From Micrococcales bacterium (GTDB lineage: Bacteria > Actinomycetota > Actinomycetes > S36-B12 > UBA10799): a stretch of DNA of 5,333 bases. Positions within the stretch are counted from its first letter, which is position 1; every line of letters begins with the position of its first letter. A model generated the notes under the pieces. That model saw nothing but the letters and a program-made list of their open reading frames with translations, was not told the origin of the DNA and did no database searches. The stretch covers positions 1-5,333 of the forward strand of contig JAHEXM010000157.1 in NCBI GenBank assembly GCA_023252115.1, written 5' to 3'. Below, one piece after another: positions 1 through 5,333 of the stretch. Both the position numbers and the translations under genes were made by a program.

Positions 1-1
1 C

Positions 2-280
2 AGCTATATGGAAGGCGCGTTGGCTGACTCCGACACGCGAGACTTCCCAGGCGGCAACAACTACAGCAACGGTGGTGGCGGCAACTACTACTACCGAAAC
101 TCAACGCCGAGTCGCTCGTCTTCCTCTTCAGCTAAGCCGAAAGCAACCGGATCGCCTAAGCCCTCCGCTTCAGGTTCCGCGGGTGGAGTGGCGACGACCG
201 CGCCGAGCGGGCCGCCGCCGAAACCAACAAAGCCGAAGCCGGTAAGCACTGGCGGCGGTGGAGCGACCCACAAGCCATAG
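2..280 (+). CDS. Class A penicillin-binding protein (PonA-like), C-terminal end, partial
   Basis: The 5' part lies outside the window; 92 codons remain, ending at TAG 278-280. The first visible residues read SYMEGALADSDTRDFPGG. This resembles the sequence that closes the transpeptidase domain of class A penicillin-binding proteins, where a 'F/YM..AL....V.DFP' segment follows the catalytic core. After about residue 20 comes a disordered tail: a Gly/Asn/Tyr patch (NGGGGNYYY), a Ser run, then Lys/Pro/Ser/Gly-rich repeats ending in GGGGATHKP. Actinobacterial PonA-type enzymes commonly carry such extracytoplasmic Pro/Ser-rich tails. The full protein would polymerise and cross-link peptidoglycan on the outer face of the membrane, anchored by an N-terminal helix. 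Neither catalytic domain is visible, so the call rests on the short DFP-type motif, the tail and the cell-wall neighbours. The gene is convergent with the GT87 gene. Confidence 0.72.
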   Translation, partial: SYMEGALADSDTRDFPGGNNYSNGGGGNYYYRNSTPSRSSSSSAKPKATGSPKPSASGSAGGVATTAPSGPPPKPTKPKPVSTGGGGATHKP

Positions 281-316
281 GGCTGCAGCGGCACCACCTC
301 CCGCTTTGCTCGCCTG

Positions 317-333
317 CCGGCGAAACACGCCGG
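317..333 (+). terminator. Hairpin, likely terminator of the penicillin-binding protein gene
   Basis: CCGGCG (317-322) pairs perfectly with CGCCGG (328-333) around the loop AAACA. It starts 36 nt after the TAG of the penicillin-binding protein gene and is followed by GGCGATTT, which has only a three-base T run. It is therefore not a textbook U-tract terminator, but GC-rich hairpins without a long U-tract are common 3' structures in high-GC actinobacteria. It could also act as the second hairpin for transcripts leaving the minus-strand operon. Confidence 0.5.
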
Positions 334-349
334 GCGATTTGAACCGGGA

Positions 350-366
350 GGCGCGCAAAGCGCGCC
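350..366 (-). terminator. GC-rich 7-bp hairpin just after the GT87 stop codon
   Basis: GGCGCGC (350-356) pairs perfectly with GCGCGCC (360-366) around a three-base loop. On the minus strand it begins one base after the TAG stop (370-368) of the GT87 gene, so it would be the 3' end structure of the three-gene operon. No T-run follows on the minus strand (TCCCGGTTC). It can equally fold in plus-strand transcripts reading out of the penicillin-binding protein gene, so it is probably bidirectional. Confidence 0.55.
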
Positions 367-367
367 G

Positions 368-1825
368 CTAGACGAGCAAAGCATCGTCCGTTGCGTCGGT
401 GGGTTCGTCGTCGGCGGGTGTGGCATCGGTGGTGCGGTTCAACCAGCGCAGTTTCGCCCAGTCAGCGGCGTTATCAAAGATTCCGCCGCCAGGATCGTCG
501 TCATCGTCGGGGAATGGGTCGCTTCGCACTGGATCGCATTGCGGCTTTCGAATGTCGCGGATCACCATTCCGGCAAACCACACTGTCGCCGCAATTTGCA
601 GAACGATTGCTACGCAGTACCAACCTTCCGGAATGCCCTTTCCATTGTTCAGGCTGGCCAAGTACAGCCAAATTGCCGCGTAGTAAACCAACTCGGCGCC
701 CTGCCAAATAAGGAAGTCTCGCCAACGCGGTCGAGCCAAAACCGCAAGTGGAATGAGCCATACGACGTATTGCGGTGAGTACACCTTGTTGGTCACTAGG
801 AACGCAGCCACGATGAGGAAGCACAGCTGCGCGAATCGGGGGCGGTGCTTCGCGCTCAACGCTAAAACCGCAATGCCGATTGCGCACAGGATGAAGAGTC
901 CAGTAGCGACCAGGTTCAACATGTCGGCCGGTACCGGGAATCCAAGTTGAGTGAGGACAAGCCAGATCGACCCGAAATCTTCGCCACGGTGAGAGCTGAA
1001 GGTGTAAAACGTCGACCAGCCTTCGAAGTTCAAAAACATGAAGGGGACGTTGACCACCAGCCAGGCACCGACCGTAAAGCCAATTAGCACGCCGAACTGC
1101 TTGAGTTTGCCGGTACGGATACACAGCAGAAATAGCGGCAACAGAATCAGGAATGGGTAGAACTTCGCGGCAGCTGCAAGGCCAAGCAGTACGCCAGCAA
1201 GCCAGATGTTCTTACGGGCCCACAGCGCCATGCTCACGGCAAGTAGCGCTACGGCAAGTAAGTCCCAGTTGATGGTTGCCGCTAACAGTCCAGCCGGAGC
1301 CAGTGCCACCATCGCCGCGTCCCACGGGCGGCGACGCACAGTCAGAGCGGTGGCCGCAATCGCGACGATGAAGCAGACGGCCAACATGATGGAGTTCACG
1401 TCGAAGTAAATGACCGAGCCGCTAGCTCCGCGCGGCGAAACCAGAGCCGCCAGCCACATAAAGATGCCGGTCAGCACTGGATATTCGAGGTACTGCTCGC
1501 CCGCGCCGGGAGCCGTGACGTAAGGGATCGCACCGTCGGCAAAGCCGCGCAAGGTGTACAGCGGCGGGATATCCGAATAACACAGGTGCGTGTAGCGGCC
1601 CGGGTCTGCCCAGTTGCTGGATACGCACGGCATCTTGGTCAGGAAAGCGATCGCGTAGCCGATCACACCCAGCGCAATGACTACTCGAAGCGGCGTCCAG
1701 AAACCGCTTCCGGCAATGACTCGATCACCAGCGGGTCCACCAAGAAACTCGGCGCTGGTCTTCAGTTCTGGGTCGCTGCGCGTCGGAAGCACCACCGAGG
1801 TGCTGACAGTTGGCTGGTCGCTCAC
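368..1825 (-). CDS. Glycosyltransferase family 87 (DUF2029-type) polytopic membrane protein
   Basis: The product has 485 residues and about ten or more hydrophobic segments, beginning near residues 47-64. The motifs fit actinobacterial GT87/GT-C proteins: CYSDIPPLY (82-90, where Asp85 is in the position expected of the acidic catalytic residue of a first extracytoplasmic loop), EYPVLTG (114-120), INWDLLAVALL (185-195), AKFYPFL (220-226) and NKVYSPQYVVWLIPL (346-360). GT87 includes mycobacterial mannosyltransferases that use polyprenyl-phosphate sugar donors outside the membrane; the donor and acceptor here are unknown. The cytosolic-looking C-terminus (about 425-485) is polar and acidic, with a run of five Asp at 440-444. 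The start is GTG at 1825-1823, 3 bp after the racemase-like stop, with only a weak GGA upstream; GTG codons 11 and 12 are alternatives. It is the last gene of the operon. In mycobacteria a similar protein (Rv0051) lies next to ponA1, which supports a cell-envelope role. Confidence 0.85.
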   Translation of the reverse strand: MSDQPTVSTSVVLPTRSDPELKTSAEFLGGPAGDRVIAGSGFWTPLRVVIALGVIGYAIAFLTKMPCVSSNWADPGRYTHLCYSDIPPLYTLRGFADGAIPYVTAPGAGEQYLEYPVLTGIFMWLAALVSPRGASGSVIYFDVNSIMLAVCFIVAIAATALTVRRRPWDAAMVALAPAGLLAATINWDLLAVALLAVSMALWARKNIWLAGVLLGLAAAAKFYPFLILLPLFLLCIRTGKLKQFGVLIGFTVGAWLVVNVPFMFLNFEGWSTFYTFSSHRGEDFGSIWLVLTQLGFPVPADMLNLVATGLFILCAIGIAVLALSAKHRPRFAQLCFLIVAAFLVTNKVYSPQYVVWLIPLAVLARPRWRDFLIWQGAELVYYAAIWLYLASLNNGKGIPEGWYCVAIVLQIAATVWFAGMVIRDIRKPQCDPVRSDPFPDDDDDPGGGIFDNAADWAKLRWLNRTTDATPADDEPTDATDDALLV

Positions 1826-1828
1826 GGG

Positions 1829-3109
1829 TTAATCCAAGCCGATGATTCGGTCAAAGCTTGCAGTGCTATGCCGAATTCGACATTCCAATTCGTCGCCGAC
1901 GGCCGGAACACGACCACCACGGCTTACTGCTTCGCGCACATCGTCTTCACCAAGCCACAACATCGACATGTGCATATGGGGAGTCTCGGCGAACCATCGG
2001 TACTTGCCAGCCCAGATGAACGGCGACCGCGCTCGTCCGACTGCTTCGAGTGCGCCGGTAGTTGCAGCGACCGCACGTTGCTTCATCGAGGCCACCGGCG
2101 AAGGCGCTTCAAGCGCAACACCATGCGACGTGCCACCACCCACCACGATTAACAGTCCGTCTCGTGGGGCTTTCCGTTGGCGATAGCCGACGCCGCGGCC
2201 TTTAGCGATTTGATGCACCGCCATGATCGTGCCGCGAGCTTCGAATGCTTCTGCGTCGCCGTGCCACAGCCGAGTTCCAATTCGCACGCGCAGCGGGATG
2301 TCCGGTAGTGCAGCTCGCAGTTCGCCGAGTTCGACGTCAGACATATGTGACAACCACAACGAAGTGGCATCCGAAGTCAGTGGGATACCGGCATCTTCGA
2401 GCGCCGCGAGTGCGCGAATCCAGGTGAGCGTCCATGCCCACGCTTCGCGGGTACGTCCTGAAGAACCTTTGGGAAGCTGCGGCATAGGACTCGCGTTGTG
2501 CCAATTCGAATCGAGTGTCGCTACGTGTGGCGCCAGCGGCTGAGTCAACGGCAAGTGCAAAGCGAGGCCTTGGAGGTCGATCCGTCCACTGCGGAGAGCC
2601 TCGCGCACCGCGTCATCCGCAAGCAAAGCGTCAAGGTCAGGTTCGGCGAGGCCGAAGCGTCTGGTCGAGGTGAGACCTTCGATGACGACGCGAGGCGGCA
2701 ATGGCGAAACACTGGCAATGTCGGTTGCCAGCGCATGCAACGCTTCGACGGAAGCAATGGTTCGCACAACGCGATGGGCAAATTCGCTGTTGGTTATCGA
2801 GGCCCACACTTGCGAAGCGGTGGTGTCTCGCGGATCCCACGGCTGCAACACCACGATCTCGCCCATGAAGTAGCCCGCGACCGATGCGGCTTCATAGGGC
2901 GTTCCGATTGCTAACCGTTCAACTCCCAGCCGTTGGGCTTGATCTGCGATCCGGCTCAATCCGAACCCGTAACCATTGCCTTTGTCGACCGGGACGATGT
3001 CGCCAAGCCTGCGGATGTCGGTCGCGCCAATCGCATATCGAACGTTGTCGCGCACTTCTTCGGTGTGTTTGCGCCAACGCGAACCATCGACATGAAGAGT
3101 GAATGTCAT
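1829..3109 (-). CDS. Alanine racemase-like PLP-dependent (fold type III) protein
   Basis: The product has 426 residues, longer than typical Alr (about 360-390). The N-terminal TIM-barrel motif VDKGNGYGFG (41-50) matches the Alr motif with the PLP lysine, here Lys43. Matching by eye to Geobacillus Alr, other sites are His185 (HLPL, as His166), Arg151 (TSTRRFG, as Arg136), SHMS 254-257 (the HxxNS region), Arg276 in RIGTRLWHG (as Arg219) and Tyr309 in GVGYR (as catalytic Tyr265). Two features differ: the carbamylated lysine position is Glu144, and the C-terminal MDQ substrate motif is replaced by PHMHMS (377-382). Streptomyces homologues annotated 'alanine racemase' share these changes, as I recall them. 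It may racemise an amino acid for the wall or have another PLP role. The stretch about 190-225 is probably a loop insertion. The ATG at 3109-3107 overlaps the femX-like stop in ATGA; AAGG (3123-3120) is a plausible, slightly distant ribosome site. Translational coupling is likely. Confidence 0.85.
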   Translation of the reverse strand: MTFTLHVDGSRWRKHTEEVRDNVRYAIGATDIRRLGDIVPVDKGNGYGFGLSRIADQAQRLGVERLAIGTPYEAASVAGYFMGEIVVLQPWDPRDTTASQVWASITNSEFAHRVVRTIASVEALHALATDIASVSPLPPRVVIEGLTSTRRFGLAEPDLDALLADDAVREALRSGRIDLQGLALHLPLTQPLAPHVATLDSNWHNASPMPQLPKGSSGRTREAWAWTLTWIRALAALEDAGIPLTSDATSLWLSHMSDVELGELRAALPDIPLRVRIGTRLWHGDAEAFEARGTIMAVHQIAKGRGVGYRQRKAPRDGLLIVVGGGTSHGVALEAPSPVASMKQRAVAATTGALEAVGRARSPFIWAGKYRWFAETPHMHMSMLWLGEDDVREAVSRGGRVPAVGDELECRIRHSTASFDRIIGLD

Positions 3110-4320
3110 GAGCTGGGCACCTTGTCAGGTTGAGACTGCGCAATCGTGCGTGAACCGTTACGAGCGATTGTGCCTTTGAGTCGTTTCTTGATATCTGCTC
3201 GGCGCATGTACAAGTCAAATGCCTTCGCCAGTGTCGGACGCAAGGCGTAGTCCCATTCACCCACGTACTCGCTGGCGTCACCGCCAGTTCCCAGCTTGAA
3301 TCGAATCAATCCAAACAGCGGGTCGTCTTCGTCCAACGTGTCGCTGATGCCGCGTAGGTCATAGACCGCGCGGCCCTCATCGCGGGCATCTCGAATCATT
3401 TGCCATTGAATGGCGTTCGATGGTCTGACTTCGCGTCCAACATTTGCTGAAGCGCCGTAGGAGTACCAAGTGTGGTTTCCAACGGTGACAACTGTTGTTG
3501 CTGCCAGGATCTGCCCCTCGTGCCGCGCCAGATACAACCGCAGTCGATCAGGATCTTCGCCGTTCATGGCATCCCACATGCGCTCGAAGTAGTCCAGGCC
3601 GCGCGGGACGAATCCATCGCGGGCAGCCGTCTCGACGTAGATCGGGTGAAACAGAGCCAAGTCATCGCGGGTGCCTCGCTCAACGGTGACGCCAAGCTTT
3701 TCGGCCTTACGAATGTTGCGCCGCCACAACTGGTTGAAACCAGCGAATAGTTCATCTTCGGTTCTGCCAGCTAGCGGTACTTGGTACACGTATCGGGGTT
3801 GAATATCGCCGAATCCGGCGCCGGCATCCGGTCGCTGAGTCCATCCGGCTGCCTGCAATTGATCGGTGAGCTGTTGGCCGCTTCGGGTGGTTGAGTCCGC
3901 CGGCACTTGGCCGAGGCGCTTGGCAACGCCTGCTGCTATCGCGTCCTTGATCGTTGCTGCGTGCCACTCGCGAACTGTTACCGGTGGTCCCATCTTCACG
4001 GCAAAAGCGCCGCGATCTTTGAGGTAGGCAAGCATGGGTTGCAGCCACGCGTTGATCGGCAGACCTGTGCGGGCCGCATCCCAATCGAGGACGGGCCCTT
4101 CCGGCAAGTAGGCGAGGTAGCGATCCATTTTGGGGACTTTGCGCATTAGGACAAGGCCGACGCCGATCAGTTCTTCGCCGTTGAACCACCCGATCGAAGT
4201 GTTCGCCCATTCGGCTTTGACTTTGCCCCAGGACGGCAACTGCAGGAACGAAACGCTCGGCAGGGTGGCGACGAATGCCAGATGTTGGTCGACCGAGATC
4301 GGTCGAACGTCGAGGGCCAC
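3106..4320 (-). CDS. femX: FemX-like lipid II aminoacyl transferase (FemABX family)
   Basis: The product has 404 residues, the usual length for FemABX proteins. These have two GNAT-like domains and transfer an amino acid from aminoacyl-tRNA to the peptide stem of lipid II on the cytoplasmic side, building the interpeptide bridge. Visible family motifs are FLQLPSWGKVKAEWA (25-39), YLPEGPVLDWD (71-81), QPRYVYQVPL (174-183), the basic helix LWRRNIRKAEKLGV (198-211), RDGFVPRGLDYF (234-245), YSYGASANVGREVRPSNAIQ (286-305), YDLRGI (320-325) and LFGLIRFKLGTGG (335-347). The amino acid transferred is not readable from sequence: glycine in Streptomyces FemX, but other residues in other taxa. GTG at 4320 is the first plausible start, with no Shine-Dalgarno but a TAGGCT -10 box six bases upstream, so translation is probably leaderless. 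It is the first gene of the operon with the racemase-like and GT87 genes. The C-terminus is basic (about 373-388). The symbol follows the family; orthology to a characterised FemX is inferred. Confidence 0.85.
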   Translation of the reverse strand: MALDVRPISVDQHLAFVATLPSVSFLQLPSWGKVKAEWANTSIGWFNGEELIGVGLVLMRKVPKMDRYLAYLPEGPVLDWDAARTGLPINAWLQPMLAYLKDRGAFAVKMGPPVTVREWHAATIKDAIAAGVAKRLGQVPADSTTRSGQQLTDQLQAAGWTQRPDAGAGFGDIQPRYVYQVPLAGRTEDELFAGFNQLWRRNIRKAEKLGVTVERGTRDDLALFHPIYVETAARDGFVPRGLDYFERMWDAMNGEDPDRLRLYLARHEGQILAATTVVTVGNHTWYSYGASANVGREVRPSNAIQWQMIRDARDEGRAVYDLRGISDTLDEDDPLFGLIRFKLGTGGDASEYVGEWDYALRPTLAKAFDLYMRRADIKKRLKGTIARNGSRTIAQSQPDKVPSS

Positions 4321-4326
4321 GCGGTC

Positions 4327-4332
4327 AGCCTA
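4327..4332 (-). promoter_or_regulatory. -10 hexamer TAGGCT of the femX-like operon, leaderless start
   Basis: On the minus strand, positions 4332 to 4327 read TAGGCT, which fits the actinobacterial TANNNT -10 pattern. Six bases (4326-4321) separate it from the GTG at 4320, which places the expected first transcribed base at the start codon itself. No convincing Shine-Dalgarno precedes the GTG, which agrees with a leaderless mRNA. I see no good -35 box at 16-19 bp spacing (TCACCG or GTCACC at best). TANNNT is degenerate, so the call depends on the spacing. Confidence 0.45.
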
Positions 4333-4343
4333 TGTCGCCTGCG

Positions 4344-4349
4344 TACGCT
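4344..4349 (+). promoter_or_regulatory. -10 hexamer TACGCT of the nfo gene, leaderless start
   Basis: TACGCT matches TANNNT and ends seven bases before the GTG at 4357, so transcription would begin at or one base before the start codon. The only Shine-Dalgarno-like bases (GGTGA, 4351-4355) are too close to the GTG to work, which favours leaderless translation. The hexamer overlaps a perfect 8-bp palindrome, GCGTACGC (4341-4348), which may be chance or a small operator half. No recognisable -35 is present; that region would fall on the start of the opposite gene. Confidence 0.45.
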
Positions 4350-4356
4350 CGGTGAC

Positions 4357-5136
4357 GTGACATTCATAGGTGGTCATGTTGGTCAAGAAGATCCGATTGG
4401 TCAGGCCGTCGAGATTGGCGCGGATTGTGCCCAATTGTTCCTGGGCGATCCACAGGGATGGAAGGCTCCGACCTTTCCCCACCCCGATGGAGCCGCCGGG
4501 TTGAAGGCGGCAGCCGAAGAGGCTGGCGTGCGCATTTATGTGCATGCCCCGTACCTGGTCAACGTTGCGTCGACCAACAACCGGATTCGCATCCCCAGCC
4601 GCAAGATTCTTGACCAGCAAATCAAGGCGGCGACCGAAGTTGGGGCTGCTGGCCTGATCGTTCATGGCGGCGCCGTCACCAAAGACGACGATCCCGACGT
4701 TGGATATGACAACTGGCGCAAGGCGTTTGAACGTATCCAGCCGACGCTGCCGGTCTTGATCGAGAACACCGCCGGTGGCGAGAAATCGATGGCCCGTTCG
4801 CTAGAGGGCATTGCCAAGTTGTGGGACACACTTGCTGACTTTGAAGTTGGCTTCTGCTTTGACACCTGTCACGCCTGGGCGGCCGGGATCGAGTTTCCGG
4901 AAGCGGCCGCCCGTGTCAAAGCGATCACGGGTCGGATCGATTTGGTTCACGCGAACGATTCGCAGGGTGACTTTGACTCAGGTCGCGATCGGCACGCCAA
5001 CTTCGGCAAAGGCACGATCGGCGTCGACAACTTGATCGAATGCATTCAGCTGGCAGAGGCGCCAGCGGTCATGTGTGAAACGGCGTTTCCCGGTATCGCT
5101 GCTGACATCGCGCTACTCAAGTCCCGCATCTCGTAG
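4357..5136 (+). CDS. nfo: Deoxyribonuclease IV (endonuclease IV, AP endonuclease family 2)
   Basis: This enzyme cuts the DNA backbone 5' of abasic sites and trims blocked 3' ends during base-excision repair in the cytoplasm. From GTG 4357 it has 259 residues, within the normal range. All nine metal ligands of the trinuclear zinc centre are present: His63 (YVHAPY), His103 (IVHGG), Glu136 (IENTAGG), Asp169 and His172 (GFCFDTCHAWAAG), His198 (HANDS), Asp211 and His213 (GRDRH) and Glu241 (CET). The sequence runs collinear with mycobacterial End, including LFLGDPQGWKAP and NNRIRIPSRKIL. GTG 4357 is preferred because the protein then begins MTFIGGHVG, as family members do. An in-frame ATG at 4282 would add 25 residues unlike the family and overlap the divergent femX-like gene. 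It is divergent from that operon with 36 bp between starts, and may be cotranscribed with the sigma factor gene 51 bp downstream, since no terminator hairpin is visible between them. Confidence 0.95.
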   Translation: MTFIGGHVGQEDPIGQAVEIGADCAQLFLGDPQGWKAPTFPHPDGAAGLKAAAEEAGVRIYVHAPYLVNVASTNNRIRIPSRKILDQQIKAATEVGAAGLIVHGGAVTKDDDPDVGYDNWRKAFERIQPTLPVLIENTAGGEKSMARSLEGIAKLWDTLADFEVGFCFDTCHAWAAGIEFPEAAARVKAITGRIDLVHANDSQGDFDSGRDRHANFGKGTIGVDNLIECIQLAEAPAVMCETAFPGIAADIALLKSRIS

Positions 5137-5187
5137 TCCTTTGCAAGAGAGGCTGTAACGATTTCGGAGTCAGAGACACTACTGAGT

Positions 5188-5333
5188 GTGGGAGAAAACC
5201 GGGCCGCTAAGCAGAAGTCAGAGTTCCACGAGCTGTATTCGAATCATTGGAAGGCGGTCTACGGATACTTGTTGCGCCGGGTCGCCAATCGTGACGATGC
5301 CGCCGACCTAGTTGGCGAGGTGTTCACCACGGC
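5188..5333 (+). CDS. ECF-type sigma-70 family RNA polymerase sigma factor, N-terminal part, partial
   Basis: The frame remains open to the window end, giving 48 full codons. After a short charged leader (MGENRAAKQKSEF) the sequence HELYSNHWKAVYGYLLRRVA followed by NRDDAADLVGEVFTTA matches sigma region 2.1-2.2, the helix pair that binds the beta' clamp of RNA polymerase. The 'D-D-A-x-D-L-x-x-E-V-F' pattern is characteristic of ECF sigma factors, which direct transcription of stress or envelope regulons. Regions 2.4 and 4, and any extra C-terminal domain, lie beyond the window, so the ECF group and any anti-sigma partner are unknown. GTG 5188 is the only canonical in-frame start between the TAG at 5134-5136 and the conserved core. 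Its upstream bases show no clear Shine-Dalgarno or well-placed -10. The reading frame is the same as that of nfo. Confidence 0.82.
   Translation, partial: MGENRAAKQKSEFHELYSNHWKAVYGYLLRRVANRDDAADLVGEVFTT

Larger units (their letters stand above)
303..382. repeat. 10-bp perfect inverted repeat enclosing two hairpins
   Basis: GCTTTGCTCG at 303-312 is exactly complementary to CGAGCAAAGC at 373-382. The arms enclose the hairpins at 317-333 and 350-366, so a transcript from either strand could fold into a multi-branched structure. The right arm overlaps the last codons and stop of the GT87 gene (stop 370-368 on the minus strand). The region lies between two convergent genes, so a role in stopping transcription or protecting both 3' ends is likely. 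This role is inferred from position and symmetry only. Confidence 0.6.

Noticed and set aside
303..382. tRNA or tRNA-like gene suggested by the cloverleaf-like pairing
   Set aside because: The outer stem is 10 bp, there are only two inner arms, and no T-loop consensus, anticodon arm or CCA end is seen.
91..426. 111-codon minus-strand open frame across the convergent gap
   Set aside because: It is antisense to the penicillin-binding protein tail and overlaps the GT87 end. Its Pro/Gly/Ala-rich content only mirrors the low-complexity tail.
490..510. Short GTC/ATC-like repeat run
   Set aside because: This encodes the Asp run in the GT87 tail and is not an independent repeat.
501..1124. 207-codon minus-strand open frame
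   Set aside because: It is out of frame within the GT87 gene, and the alternative frame has clear membrane segments and family motifs.
1586..2152. 188-codon plus-strand open frame
   Set aside because: It lies antisense to the well-supported GT87 and racemase-like genes, has no recognisable motif and crosses their junction. It is a shadow of codon bias.
2498..2914. 138-codon plus-strand open frame
   Set aside because: It is antisense to the racemase-like gene, whose conserved motifs fix the coding strand.
4282..4356. N-terminal extension of nfo from the in-frame ATG at 4282
   Set aside because: The 25 extra residues do not resemble the family, which begins near (M)xxIGGHV. They would also overlap the start of the divergent femX-like gene by 39 bp.

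Overview
The window reads as chromosomal DNA of an actinobacterium (Actinomycetota). The deoxyribonuclease IV gene is closely similar to the mycobacterial/streptomycete type. The alanine-racemase-like, FemX-like and GT87 proteins match families that I recall lying next to a class A penicillin-binding protein gene in Streptomyces; in Mycobacterium a GT87-type membrane protein also lies beside ponA1. GTG starts predominate and base composition looks moderately GC-rich (judged by eye, not computed). I cannot name a genus.

Layout: (1) Positions 2-280, plus strand: C-terminal end of a class A penicillin-binding protein with a low-complexity Gly/Ser/Pro/Lys tail. (2) Positions 281-367: short convergent intergenic gap with two strong hairpins, enclosed by a perfect 10-bp inverted repeat; probably a bidirectional terminator. 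(3) Positions 4320 to 368, minus strand: a tight three-gene operon in the order FemX-like aminoacyl transferase, alanine-racemase-like PLP protein, GT87 membrane glycosyltransferase. The first two overlap by 4 bp (ATGA) and the last two are 3 bp apart. (4) Positions 4321-4356: a 36-bp divergent intergenic region with two back-to-back TANNNT -10 hexamers, placed so that both flanking GTG-started genes would be leaderless. (5) Positions 4357-5136, plus strand: complete deoxyribonuclease IV (Nfo/End) with all nine zinc ligands. (6) Positions 5188-5333, plus strand: first 48 codons of an ECF-type RNA polymerase sigma factor, cut by the window end.

The left four genes form a cell-envelope neighbourhood: a peptidoglycan polymerase/transpeptidase, an enzyme that probably adds amino acids to lipid II, a PLP protein of the alanine racemase fold, and a polyprenyl-phosphate-dependent type glycosyltransferase. 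The right side is DNA base-excision repair followed by a regulatory sigma factor. I see no mobile element, CRISPR array, tRNA or rRNA, and no clearly new system. The points most worth a second look are the compact leaderless divergent promoter pair, the nested inverted-repeat structure between the convergent genes, and the altered active-site motifs of the racemase-like protein.
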